A DNA stretch of 64,000 nucleotides, taken from contig CM077116.1 in the NCBI GenBank assembly GCA_039619475.1, forward strand, positions 37,521,183-37,585,182, read 5' to 3'. The notes beneath the pieces were generated by a model, which worked only from the letters and a program-made list of their open reading frames with translations, ran no database searches and was not told the origin of the DNA. The position numbers and the translations under genes were made by a program. This document shows, in pieces, positions 13,150 to 26,129 of this stretch. The first letter of the stretch is position 1. Every line of letters starts with the position of its first letter. The DNA is from Icerya purchasi (lineage: Eukaryota; Arthropoda; Insecta; Hemiptera; Monophlebidae).

Positions 13150-13500
13150 CAAATTTTTTTATTTTATGAAAGTACTCCTGCATTGTAGTTTATATTTTGA
13201 ATTTCAGCGTTATAAGTTTATCTAGTGGCGAGTTATGATTTTTTAAGTGATTTTTGAGGTCGTTTTATGTACCATATTATATATTCTTGACGGTTTTTTG
13301 GGTTTTTTGCCGCCCAGGGTAATCGGTCATCTTCAAGTTATAGATCGTTTTAAAAAGAATTTTAATTGTAATTTATGTTCCAAATTTGAAGTTTATTAGT
13401 CAAGCCGTTCGTGAATTATTGATTTTTATTTGATATTTTTGTCATTTGTGTACCATCTTATAAGGATTCCGTACATTATATGTATACGGAATCCTAAAAA
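13150..13500. repeat. Repeat copy, inverted relative to 7000-7350, ending in a hairpin
   Basis: The stretch with CCATATTATATATTCTTGAC, TTGCCGCCCAGGGTAAT and GTACCATCTTATAAGGATTC matches the reverse complement of about 7000-7350 (ATTACTCTGGGCGGCAAGAA; GAATCCGAATAAGATGGTTC) over roughly 300 bp with scattered differences. It ends at about 13463-13496 in a short palindrome, AGGATTCCGTA ... TACGGAATCCT, that is partly preserved in the other copy. The two copies lie about 6 kb apart in opposite orientation, and the 285-bp array is attached only to this one. Confidence 0.75.
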
Positions 13501-16500
13501 AGTGAAGCACAATTTTATATACAGAAAAATCTAATTAAAAGCAAAATGCATGAACAAGGATTACAAAAATAAAACAACAATAATTCCATTTTACACTATA
13601 ATTTTTACGCCCAGCCGACTCACTGAAATGGGCAGTTGAAAAAAATACATTTTACATTACTCACTTAAATTAGCAAAATTTCATTCTAGTTTACCACCAC
13701 CATTTCTATTTTTTATGTAAACATTTTCAATTGTTTTTATTTTTGACATTCACCTTTACTAAATTTCTGTAATTTGTGTTCCATCCCATTTATCTATTCT
13801 TTTCCTATCTTTCTTTCTTTTTATAGAATGAATTTTTAATTTTTTTTTTAAATTATCCTTTAATCAAAATGTAAGGACTTCGTATTCTAGCCTAGATCTA
13901 GTTTCTTTCGGGCCATTTTTGAAATTCTTTTTCTCTTTCGTTTCGAGCCCAGCGCCATTTATTTCACCTGTTATCTTCTCCGGCTTTCTCTACGTTATCA
14001 GCGTTTTCTTAGAAATGTTCGTATTACTTTTGTTCGAAAACAACTGTACCGGGAAGATGGAAGAATTTTGTGAATTGTTTGATGTACCTTTTCCACGCTT
14101 ATCAGTGTATCATTTCATATGTTCGCCGTATTATTGAAGACAAAAGAATATATGTATACAGTCGTAATTTCCCATCGCCTGCAAAAACGCTAATTACTCT
14201 CTTAATAAAACAACAGAACACTGAGAAAAAAGTAACCTTTCTAGGTTATTTTAATCAGCAATTGTTTTTATTTGGTAGGAAACTTCCGAAGAAATAGCGA
14301 CAGTGGCCGGGCGAATATCGAAAAACTAGAGACTCTCCGAATTGAAGAATAAATAAAAATAATTTTAAAACCCCCCCAAAAAAAACTTGCTAGTTCCGAT
14401 GATAGTACGTATAAACAATTAGGCAGCGTACAAAATCGTCTAAATCAGGCCTGTGCGGCTATTTAAATTAATACGAGTCATTGTCAGATTTTTTTTAAAT
14501 TTCATACGGTCGTGTGATGAATTTAAAAAAAAGAGTTACTTTTCCACTTAGGAAGAATATTTTAACTGGCTCACTAAATGCGAAAAAATATACTGCTCGT
14601 GAATTTGCAACACTGAAATCTTCTTCCTAATTTTTTTTATTTTTCACTGTCTCTGGCTAAATTTTGCGTTTTGTACTGTGCTTAAGTTTTTTAATCATTT
14701 ATTATCTCAGGCTCATTATATGTCGTGGCAGAGAACATTAATGGTATAATTTCATTAAATCAGTGTTTTACACGCGCGTGCACACACATATTGTATATAT
14801 GTACATATTTAAATACGAACTGCAGATTGCACAGGTTTGATCTAAATCGTGAAGAACGTTGAGGCGGACAACGAAAATTATTTCTGAAAATCTAATAAGC
14901 GTAAACAGTTCTATTTTGAACAAAAGAGTAGCGTGTTTTAAGAGTAGCCGAAATACGTTATCAAGAAGGCAATGTGAAGATATCAACGAAACGATAACGA
15001 ACCTTTTGGTCGATACGTATCAGCGAGGAAACGTTCTAGAAGATCAAGACGAGAACGAAAACGAAACGAGTCATAATTATTCCGCTCAAAAGAAGCCAGG
15101 TACGATTTAGTAGCGTACTCTTCTACCCTCAGAAATGAAAAGCAACAGCGTTCGGATGAAAAGAACGGCAACTGCAGTTCTAACAGAAAACCGGCAAAAT
15201 AGGAAAAAGAACTGAAAGCACCAAACAGACGTCGTGGAAGGTCTTGAAAGATTCCTCGAAGGAAGGAAATCTAGTCGATTCCCCGCTAGTTCTGCTTAAA
15301 GAGAAATGGTAAAAACGTATAAGCAACTTTGAAGCTTTATTATTTATTAATTAATAGTAAAACTATAGAAATCGGGCCAGTGTGGCGCGAGCTTTTTTCT
15401 CAGTAGAACACTCGATGCGGGGATATCAATGGGGGAAACGTTCTTTTCGAGATGAATTGTGACTGTAATTAATTTTATTTACAAGATGACGATGTTACTC
15501 GGACAGACTTGTTCAATCGAAGCACCGAAAGGATTTTGCGTTCATGTTAGAACCCGGCGCTAGTTTTTTTCTTCGTTTCTTCGTGTTTATCGTTAAATTT
15601 TTCCGGTCTAGATTGTTTTCGAAAATTTGCGACGCCAAAAATCCTTCCGCGTTGTAATTAAAAATAACTCGTAAAATTAATGATTGCTCTGAGACTTAAT
15701 TCGCGGTTGATGAAAACTCCGCGTGAATTCCCTTCTCCGCTGGTATCGCGAATTTGTTTAAGTATTAGTACGACACAAACAGAACACGAGCGACTTGTAA
15801 ATTTCAGATGAAGAAAAAGCGAAAGGAGCGCCGACGAACATAATAAAATTTCGAAAAATTAAGCGAAAAAAATGTTTTCTGCAACGCAACTAGATGAGAA
15901 AACAGAAGAAAAGAAAAATAATGTTTATTTTCGGATTTGATGACGTCTCAACTCATCTTTCCGCGAACTGTACGATTGTTATTTTCTCCGTTTTTAGCGA
16001 TATTTTTACTTATCAGGCCGGGAAATTTTTCTTAACAGGACGCCCATATCTTGGCGAAATCGTTTCCTTCATGCTTTTTTCTTTTTTTGTTCCTTTTAAT
16101 TATTTACACTTTGCCGACTACGCTGCCAAGGCTGATTATTATGATGTTGGAGTTATTATAGCGAGAACATTTTCTTATCAAATGATTGCACAGTAGATAG
16201 AGGCGCGCTTTAGTTGTAAGAAGATGAGAATTTCTCGGAATTATTTATTATCGACCGTTTCTGTATTTCCACCAAGGCTTAAGACATAAGATTGCACATT
16301 TAAATGGACAGTTTTATTTTATACCTTTCCCCGCTGATATAACATCGAAGCGTCCTGCAGTTAAAGAGAATCGGATTTTGAGTCATCTTCGACCAATTAA
16401 CGGTTGTCGGTGTGGGAATTCTAATTAAGTAGCGTGAATAACAGCTATGTTCAATCTGTTCATTAAGGTTGTAATTGAATTATTCACAAATTTTTACGGT

Positions 16501-17428
16501 GGGTACATTATTGCAAAACCGGTCCTCAAAAAGCAAAAAAAATAATAAATAGAAAATGCATATGTTAAAAATAACATTATTTTCGGTAAACACTGTGTTG
16601 TTCTTAAAATATCTTTTTAAAATCACGGTGCTTACCGAATAATACAGTTTTATTTCTGATATTAACCACATGGAAGTTTCAAATATTTTTAACCGCACAT
16701 GTTGCAAATTCTCTTTATGATATTAAGCTAATTTATAATTTTGCCCCCCCCCCCCCCAATTCGCTGGCGGATAGATAAAACTGCATACTTTAAAACGGTA
16801 GATCGTCGCGCAAGTCAGTCCCGTTAAAATTTTATTGAATTTTTTTTCACGCCAAAGATTAATCGTTTAATTTCGTATAATTGAAGTTGAGTTTTGCCGG
16901 GGCTACTTGATTTATTTTTAAAAACTATCTTATTCGCATTTTATTTAAAATAAGTTCTCTATATTTAGTTTATTTATGGGGAAAATTATAAAAATTCTTT
17001 ATTCTTTTAATTTTGCGCGGACATTTTTCATCTTGTAATTTTAACCAAAACTTATATACTGTTAAAAGGGCTAAAAAAAAACTTTAAATCGAATTTGTAC
17101 CATTATTATTATATACACTGATCCTTTGCACATCGCTATGAGAATACTCCCCGGGCTCCCGGATGACAGTTTTATAAAAGAGTCAGTTTTAACTCATTGC
17201 GTCACTTCCTGAATTTACTGTTTAAGTAACAATTTCTTAATTATCGCCATTTCACTTCTGCTGCATACAATCGTAACGTAACATTTGTAAAAAAACGTTA
17301 CAAATTTTCCTACTACCCGCGGCGTAAAAATAGCATAATTCTTAAATCCGCTCTATCTCATTAATGCCATTGAGCTTACCGCATTATAAACTTTAACTTC
17401 ACAATCCTCGACATTCTGCTAAGGCTAA

Positions 17429-17430
<2 letters not shown>
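13501..17430. other. Intronic DNA, no gene seen
   Basis: Unique-looking AT-rich sequence. It contains a short CA/TG patch (14768-14803) and a C-run (16744-16757). Open frames at 13919-14297, 14859-15110 and 15894-16196 lack any recognisable family signature. Confidence 0.4.
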
Positions 17431-17484
<54 letters not shown>

Positions 17485-17499
17485 GTGTGTGTGTGTGTG
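17431..17499. repeat. Compound (AT)n-(GT)n microsatellite
   Basis: About 24 AT dinucleotides (17431-17479), a short CATA spacer, then about eight TG/GT units. It lies just left of the MITE-like element. Confidence 0.95.
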
Positions 17500-17531
17500 C
17501 TTGTGTATATATATATGTATATAATTATTAA

Positions 17532-17663
17532 TTACAACGTAATTCTTAGGCTACCCTCCATTAGAAAAAATGTCCCAATTTTATGTAACGTTTGTTATAT
17601 TTTATAGGATTTCTGTGATTATGTTATTATATTCATATGGACCGATTTAGAATTACGTTGTAA
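17532..17663. mobile_element. Small MITE-like element with 15-bp perfect inverted repeats
   Basis: TTACAACGTAATTCT at 17532-17546 is the exact reverse complement of AGAATTACGTTGTAA at 17649-17663, enclosing 102 bp without coding capacity (132 bp in all). I see no clear target-site duplication, so the transposon interpretation is tentative; the inverted repeat itself is plain. Confidence 0.5.
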
Positions 17664-17689
17664 ATTTTGATCATTTTATACAACGTATA

Positions 17690-17800
17690 GAAGAGAGAGA
17701 GATAGAAATGTCAGCAAGAGGAGTCAAGGGGCACAGCCCCTTGCGAGGCCAAAATGGCTGAGTTTTATATATATATATATGTATGTATATATATATGTAT
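17690..17800. repeat. Short interspersed repeat ending in (TA)n, copy A
   Basis: Contains GTCAAGGGGCACAGCCCCTT (a 7-bp-stem hairpin) and ends GGCTGAGTTTTATATATA. Similar in arrangement to segments at 22035-22173 and 25985-26096: a GC-richer body of about 70 bp, then G-G-C/T-C/T-GAGTTTATATATA, then a microsatellite. Confidence 0.55.
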
Positions 17801-20502
17801 ATGTACAGAAAATATATGTAAAGCAATTAAGATTTTTGAAATTAGTTTATTATTTTTTGAAAAAAGTACCGCCTACAAAAGCTATAGTTCACTGAATTAG
17901 TTTTATGCACAGTGGAAATGGGAGTGTTGCCAATTTTGCATATTTTTTCTGTATTGAACATGAAAAAATAGCAATAAAAATACAACGACCGAAGCACTAA
18001 AAATTTGGTAACAACATTCTGAGATTTAAATTATTATTTTCCCATTTGTGTTATTATGAACATACGCTTACATGTATGTACTAGATAATAATACGATACA
18101 AATATGTTAATAATAACTTTTCCAGTGCCAAAATACCTTTTGGCAAACAAAATATGTTATTACAATCCTATAGAAAATAATTTGTGTTCTCCCCCCTCTC
18201 CGATTTTTGCTGACATCTGTAAGTTTTAAAACGAAATAATCTGTTTTGATCGATATTTAGAAAAGCTGCAATAAAATCCTGCAGAAAAAGATAAACGATT
18301 TTGTAAGACATTCGGAAATGTTGATTATGTATCAAGTTGACCTACAAAACATCAAAATAAAAACCCAACATTATATTAGAATACACCGTCAAAGGCGGGC
18401 AATGTGTCGTTTAAAAACTACAACGCATTGAAGTAAAGGAATAGAACAAAATAGTCTCGTGTAATGTAATCAGTCTATAAGCTAATATAAGCAATAAATG
18501 AAACTCATGAAATCACATAGTTACAGTTTAGCGCATAAAAGACAGTAATTATAACAGGCAGCAAGGGCAATCACCGGACAACATTTTTTCATACACGCAT
18601 ACAAAGCGCCACTAATTAACCAACTACACTAGCGCACCATACACAAATACAACATAGATACATAGATGAGACAGTCTTATTATATGTAAATGATATTAAA
18701 GCAGTTAGTTTAACTGAATCCGGTGGCGTAGCTTGGAAGGATGACCACTTTAATTCAGAACAAAAAAAAATCCTAAATGCTAATAACGTTTCTGCATAAA
18801 TTTTAAGTGTTTCCATCTGTTAATTATATGTTCTTTAATTTGGTACTTATGTACTACTCTATTAGTGCTTATTTAAAGAATAAATTAATTTTTAAAACCA
18901 ATTTAAAAAAAAAACAAAAAAACTACATAATCCCTTCCTGAAAGTAATTTTAGCTACGCTGTTGATTAAATTTAATGAAATCTAAAGAAACACATGGGCA
19001 TAAACTTTTTTAATACGAGTATAATATTAGGAGTAACACAAGTAAACAACAAAATTCCAATATAAAATTTAATATAAATTCGTATTCTGTATATTAAATA
19101 ATAAATTCCGGTCACAATCAAACTGAGATAAGCGTGCTTGTATTTGGCACTTTATTCGCATGGAAGTGGGACTAACCAAAATTTTGTTTATTAAAAAACT
19201 GCCTATTTATTTACAGTATATAACGTCGCTTTTAACAACGAGTTGTTTTCTCCGATCCACTGAAAGAAGAGACAATATTTCATATGTAGTTCGCTTTGTT
19301 TTTATTGTTGGTTTGAGTCAGGGCAGCAATGTTATTGGTGGTCATTTTTGACCGGCGTGGATATATTGAAAAAAAAAGACAACAAAAAAAAACAAAAAAA
19401 CAAGATTGATTATTGATGATTTCGAAAAGAAAATGAAAATAATAAATATTTTTTAAAAAGTCGATCATTTTCTCGCAGTTGAACATATCGCGCTGAGCAT
19501 GTCTTAAGGCCCTGAGTTAGTTGCGCCGGTTGCCATTCTCGCGTTAATTTGTCGCAATCGGCAGCTGTACTTAATGGAGAGAGTTGAAGGGCATTGCGGA
19601 CACTGTGTGGATTTGCTATTGGTTATGAAATGGAGATGGGTTAATTGAAATATGAAAAGAATCGTGCTAACTTTAGATTAAACAAGTTCAGCCATCTGAA
19701 GAGACTTGATTAAAACTATACCGAATATTGAATAGCAGGAGGAGTGGACAAGGATAAAACATCACAATAAGGGTTTAACCGTGTGCCAAATGACGAGAAT
19801 AAGCACATTCGACGTTACCCAATAAAAAGGTGTCTATCTTTTTCTGGATGGAATAGGAAAATATCGATCGGTGAAGAGCTCCTCAGTAGTTATTTCATTC
19901 CTACTGCTAGGGAATATCATATTGTTGCAATTAATTTTTTTCCGGTTCAAACTTTTTCAGCTAATGAGTTTATTCTACTTTAATTTATTTTACACTCGGA
20001 AAATTGTCAACATTACGTGTCTGTGGCTTTCCACGGATTTATTACGGAAAAAATGTCTCTATCCTTAAACAGACGACTCTGTGGAAAGAAAACAGTTGTA
20101 TTAAATTCTGGGAAGAAATGGAATTTACCATATACAGGATCTATAGATATATATATATATATATATATATAAAAAGAAGAGGTGTGATGTCTTAGAACGC
20201 GAAACGTACTTATTAAAAAATTAAATTACGCAATAGTGTACGATAATTCCAACCGTTAAGAGATTGATTAAACCCGTATTAATTAACGAATGCCGTGTTA
20301 TTAGAATGATTTATGATAAACATCACGGGCTTGTGCTTTATTTCACAGAAAAAGACTATTGTCGGAATTTCGTTTTTTTTTTCAACTTTTTATCTGGGCT
20401 GTATTTATTTACTATTAGCTGTTACCTGAGGCTTCCCCCGTATATTAAATACCCGTTTAAATCTGTATTTGGAAATAAAAAAAATTTTTGTTTTATCTGG
20501 AT

Positions 20503-20533
<31 letters not shown>

Positions 20534-22034
20534 ATTATAGTGAACATTTTTTTAAATCTTTAATTTATTTCATCCCACTTTTTAAATTTGTACATCCTTT
20601 GCATTCTACAACAGCAAACCACGGTAGTAGGCAAAGGTTTAAGATCTGATAATATTTCCGGTATAGAAAATATTAAAATTCCCATTGCAGAATTCTTTAT
20701 TAATTTATTCTTCATACACTATTATTAATACGCTGCATTGTTACTAAATTCTATACCGAAATATGTAGAAAAAATTAAATAATATTATTATGTAGAAATA
20801 CTTGTAATTAGGCAGCAATTCGTAATATGTCTACGCTACAAAGCTGCTTTCTGCGACTTCATCTTCTTTACTGAAATATTTATTAAAGTCAATTGAGTTT
20901 CATATCTGAAAATCAAATTGCTTTCATCACTACAATCATTTGATTTTCACTCGTTGACCGTTTTTCTTATACCATATAATCCGTTCATATCTATATTCCC
21001 CCTTGATCCTTGCACTTCGTGTGCGACGAAAAATGTTTATTTTTTATTTTTGGTTTTTAATTAATATATTTATGTAAAGAGATTCTTTCTTTCTTTGGGA
21101 AACGTGTTTATCACCGTCCAACAAAAAATGGTCTTCACGTTTCATGTTCAGCCGAAGACTATCGGTATAAAACCTGTTTGTCGTGATCTAACATTAAAAA
21201 GTTTTCATACGGTGATGTCCCATAATTAAATATTTAAGAGAACATCTTCATTTATACCTTCCATTTTATTAAAATTAATTTATTACTGCAACAGCAATCT
21301 ACAGTAGTTAAGTAAGGATTTCAAATTTGAGTATAAATAACATTCCCAGTAGCAACCGTTAAAAATTCAGTTGCAGAATTTGTTATTTCTCTATAAAAAA
21401 AAGTAATGGAAAATACTACTTTTTTTTTTTTTTTTTTTTTTTTTAACTTTCTGCAATGAGTACAGCACCTAGGCTAGAGCCGCGACTTGTATGTTTAGAT
21501 CATGCCATGGAGGTTTGATGGTTTCAGTAACGCAAAAAGAGAAGTAACTGAATACGACGTATTTACTTACACCAGAAATTCGTAAAACGTTATCTAGGGT
21601 TTATTATTTATCGTAGTAATCACTTTATTTAAATTTTTAACCATGGTAATTTTTTTATTTAAAATTTTATAAAAATTATTATTTTTTTATTCGTCCCGTA
21701 TACATTTTTGCACTGTTAGTCGCATCTCAACTATTTCAAACCTCCTCATATTTCGTGAATAAGAATGGTTAGAAAACTTAGCCGTACCTTAAAACCTTCG
21801 TTGGGACAATACGAATACACACTGAAAATTTCAACATGATCCTTCCAGTGGTACATGAATGACGGGGGAAACAAATAAACAAACATTCATTTTTGTATTA
21901 ACAATCTTAGCCTGACGACCACTACTTTTTCTGTCACAAAAATTGATCTCAAAATGTGACATTACATAAAGATTTTTTTTTTTTTTTTTGTCGCACAGTC
22001 TGAAAGAATGACGTTGTCAATTTTTCTCGTTTTA
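17801..22034. other. Intronic AT-rich DNA, no gene seen
   Basis: Includes a (TA)n tract at 20147-20170, a compound TA/TG tract at 20504-20532 and a T-run at 21421-21444. A segment from about 20415 (TTAGCTGTTACCTGAGGCTT) looks like the edge of a common insect interspersed repeat. No gene was recognised. Confidence 0.4.
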
Positions 22035-22124
22035 CACGAAGTATAGAAGTGATAGAGCCGAGAGTCCGGGGGTGTCCTTAGGCGGGGTCAAGGCACAAAG
22101 GGCCGAGTTTATATATAGATATAA

Positions 22125-22177
<53 letters not shown>

Positions 22178-22194
22178 CTTCTTCTTCTTCTTCA
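22035..22194. repeat. Short interspersed repeat ending in (TA)n, copy B, then (CTT)n
   Basis: Body AGTATAGAAGTGATAGAGCC ... GGGGTCAAGGCACAAAGG, then GCCGAGTTTATATATAG, (TA)n at 22128-22173, and about five CTT/TTC units up to 22193. Same layout as copies A and C. Confidence 0.55.
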
Positions 22195-25100
22195 ATGGAA
22201 ATTTCCCGTTGATACGGGGTCTGCCTACATAGACCGTTTGCAGCTATTTCAATTTATCGTTAGGCCTAAATCGATATCGGCGTTTTAGAAATATACATAG
22301 ATACGATCGTACGAATTTTTCATCCCTTTTTATGGAGTATCGCCATTGGAATGTCGCATTATTCAAACTTTCAGTAATTTCACTGGTTAATAAGAAAATT
22401 TTGCTTTAGACGTAAACGAAATTTCCAAACATATTCTACGAAGACATTTTTACAATAAACAGAGATAAAATAATAATACGGTCGAGGTGGTAAGAAAATC
22501 TATCAACAGTATCTACACAGAAGCGAACTGGAGGAAAGATAGATTAGAATTTCGAACACTTTCGTTTTAATGAGCTCATCATTAAATGAACAACGTCAGT
22601 ATACTTCTCGAATGGAACTGATAAATGATTTGACGGTATAAGAGGGCCGTTTGGCAGACCATCGGATGAGTATAGCTATTTTCTTGAATGACTTTAGAGT
22701 GTAATTTTACGGTTAGACGATGGTTGGTAGCTGCGGTTAGGAATGTAATTACTTTTACGATCGGAACTGACGACATGATTCTTGAGAACAACTTTTTACA
22801 GTTTGCTGCGAGTGAGATGCGGTTTAACGGGAGAAGAGTGTGCAGCCACGTGTGGGACACTGTAAAAGGGCACGAATCTAGTTTCTGAGGTCCTCATCTG
22901 GTGAATGTTGCCGATTAATCGGTCCAAAATTCGGCCGTAACTTACTGTTGTTCGGCGATCGAATGCTGGAACGACCAGTAACACTGGTGCAAAGTAAGTA
23001 ATTATGCGCACGATATTTTTTTCTTTAATTTGACGATACAGGCAAAATGTCGAGCATTATTCACTCTCGAACATTTTCGGTAGATACAAAGAGCATCAGT
23101 TGTAACCTAGGCTAATTTTATCGCAGCGAAGCAGTTGTAAAAAGTCGATTTACCAATTTTTAACTGACGTGTATACACGTGTATTTTAGCTTCTAATACA
23201 TGACGTCAATCGGGGTTGATTAGTCTGCCTGCGTGTGAAATAGGTCGGCATGATTTTTCTCTTACGCGTTAAGCAGTTATTTCAGTGTTTATAGCTACCG
23301 GGTAGGGTGATAATATTCTTGATTGCGATTTTTATTTTCCTTTGTTTTTTCCAAAGGCTGGATAAACTTGGTGATCGAAAATTATTTTTTCTGTAACATT
23401 TTTCCTTTCTCGAGAGAAAAAAAAGGTATCGCTTTATGATGAAACGTAAGCGACGATGGAAAATCACTGCCGGATGAAGAAATAGCTAAAAAAAGTTTGA
23501 AGCTTGAAAATAAGAAAATTCATGTCAGCAGTAGTGCCGTAGAATAAGACTTCTCTCTAGAAAAAAGGATGCTGATGATAACGAAGAAGATTATTGGTGA
23601 CGTAAATTTTTGGAAAAGTTTCGATTCTTTGCTCTTTGCATCCTTAAAAATAATATCAGTTACAAATATAATGCGACATTTTTTCCTACCACTTACAGGC
23701 AGTTGGTAGCGCGAGAGCCTAGTAAAGCTGTGTTCCGCTGCTAAAACCAAGCTGTCGTATTAACTTGTCTCGTTCAGGATATGTACGTGCCTAATATTCG
23801 AAATCGAATATTGCTTAGAAAATTATCTGGGTAAAAGTGAATCCCACGAGAACGGAATTTCCCCCCGCTATCATCAGTGTGCTGTTGGGAAAGAACTTAA
23901 TTTCACAGTATCCGTTATATATCTAATACGAAAGATATGCGAGATACTCGTTTTAGTTTTTTCCTTTGTTTGCACAGTTAGAAGCCATGTTTTGAACTAT
24001 TTTCAACGTTTATTATACGGAAAAATGGCATGTTACGCGAACCGGGAAAGTGAACGTGTTTGATGAAGGTTTTTTCTCCTTTAAAGATGTGCTTCGTGCA
24101 GCAGGAGCAACGCCATAAAAATAAAGACTTCAATGACATTGTTTATTTGAACGAATCATACGAAATAGAGGATGAAGGATATCTCTGAGATAAACAAAAA
24201 AACACAACGAATTTTAATGATTTGAGCAGGATTAAGAGGAAATGGTTTTCCGTCAACTGACGACTTAAAAACAAACCGAGAGAAGTCATTAATTTTACTT
24301 CAGTTAGTCGAGTGAAGTTTTCACTGATTTTTAAAATTTCAGGTATAAAAAATCTCCATTACGTTATTTAACTATCTTTTTCAAACTCGCTTATCTACTC
24401 TCGTTCCCACATCTCTTTCCATGGCTTTTTTACTTCTAACCAGCGACTAAACTGTCCTATTGTCTCTCTGGTTTTTTTTTTTGGTTTTTTTTTTGACCTG
24501 TTCATATTTTTATGATTCTCCTTCCGTTTGTCTCTTTTGTTATTTCTGCTTCTTGTTATATATTTTCGTTTTCTTCTATCCTTGAATTAATTTCACTCTC
24601 TACCCACTTAGATGCTCAAGAATGGAACACATTTTCCCCTCTCCTCCTTTTCGATTTCCGGACTAATCTTTTCATTGACAACTTCTGTGAAATTATCGAC
24701 ATTATTAAATCATAGACCGGCAAGACTACGAGTGACCATGATAAAAGTGAACAACGACAGGCTTATACCATGCAAGAACTCTGATGACCACCTGCTAGAT
24801 CTTATAATCATTTTCTTCTACAGATTAACACATAACCCCGGGACCACCTTGATAGACAGTTCACGTTTATGCGAGACGGCCTTGAGATGAAGATCTAAAA
24901 ATTGGTGTTATTTAGTATCAAAACAATGCCCATAAGAGTCGATAGAAACGCCGTGGGAGCAGCAGGTTTGAACATACCTATCGAGCTATATCCTTTCATT
25001 TTTATACATTCCTAACGAACAATATTACGGGGAATTTTGATTTCGTCGTAGGTAGCAATATGGAAAAATCGTTTTGAAAAACTCGTAACTTAAAAAAAAC

Positions 25101-25943
25101 CGTCGCGGAAACCGTTTTCTGTTACGTTTTGAAATAAATTGCTAAGCAAACGTAAATTAATTTTTTTGAAAAGAATAAGTATTATAGAAGAACTGGGAAA
25201 AGGGATGATCCCGCGGCGAGGTTTAACGAAAAATTATGTATTAAATGTGACACTATTGTAAATGATGTGTTTCGTGAAAGTGAATGAAATTTGCAAGTGG
25301 TAAATAAGACGTCGACAATTATAGAAATTTCTAAACAGATCGTAAATTTAAAAAAAAAGAATGACCCGAATATAATATCAAGAATATAAGGTTACCAACT
25401 AGGCCAAAAACTCGAATAACAAGAAATCAAAATAATATATATTACATATACCCTAGAGGGGCAAATCTACGAATTGATAACATAGATGATTCGGTCTTAA
25501 TTAAATTAATGAGCATTATCCCCAATCATATTACAAACGAAAACAGTATTGGTGTGTGGAAAAAGGAAGTGGTGAAATGGCTGAAGGAATGGTGCAAAGA
25601 ATAAAAAACAAACTGCGTCCGAATTCCTCACTCCTAGACAGTTTTCAATCATGTACTTACGGATATAACAGGTATTCTGTGTTGTTGTTTTTGTGTCTCC
25701 CCTCTTATGTATATATGACTTTCAGAGTGAATGCAGGTATGTGTATGGTTTTTCTTTTTTCTTTTCACATATATATAAGTTATATATATATTTACTAAGC
25801 AATATATTAATTAAGGTATATATAATTTCGATGTTATAATAAGTATGTATAAGTTTGTACCGAAATCGAATAAACGATAATAAGAGTGTCGGGCACTCAC
25901 ACAACGGGCATACTTGCCCAGTGAGACCCACAAACTTATTTTA

Positions 25944-25977
<34 letters not shown>

Positions 25978-25984
25978 AGTCTTG
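22195..25984. other. Intronic DNA, no gene seen
   Basis: After the (CTT)n tract comes TTCCCGTTGATACGGGGTCT, possibly part of the same or another repeat. The rest is unique-looking. A run of about 30 A lies at 25947-25976 just before copy C. Short open frames (22582-22888, 23520-23750, 24612-24890) have no family signature. Confidence 0.35.
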
Positions 25985-26045
25985 TATAAAAAACTTTCAT
26001 CGCAGGGTTCAGGGGATGTCATGAAAAGCTCTGAAGGGTCGAGTT

Positions 26046-26100
<55 letters not shown>

Positions 26101-26129
26101 TACACACATATATCTGTGTGTGTGTGTGT
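25985..26129. repeat. Short interspersed repeat ending in (TA)n, copy C, with (TG)n
   Basis: Body CAGGGTTCAGGGGATGTCAT ... TGAAGGGTCGAGTTTATATA, followed by (TA)n at 26046-26096 and (TG)n at about 26115-26129. Preceded by a long A-run, unlike copies A and B. Confidence 0.5.

Noticed and set aside
15894..16196. 100-codon plus-strand frame with hydrophobic stretches
   Set aside because: No family resemblance, and Phe/Tyr/Ile-rich composition as expected from AT-rich non-coding DNA.
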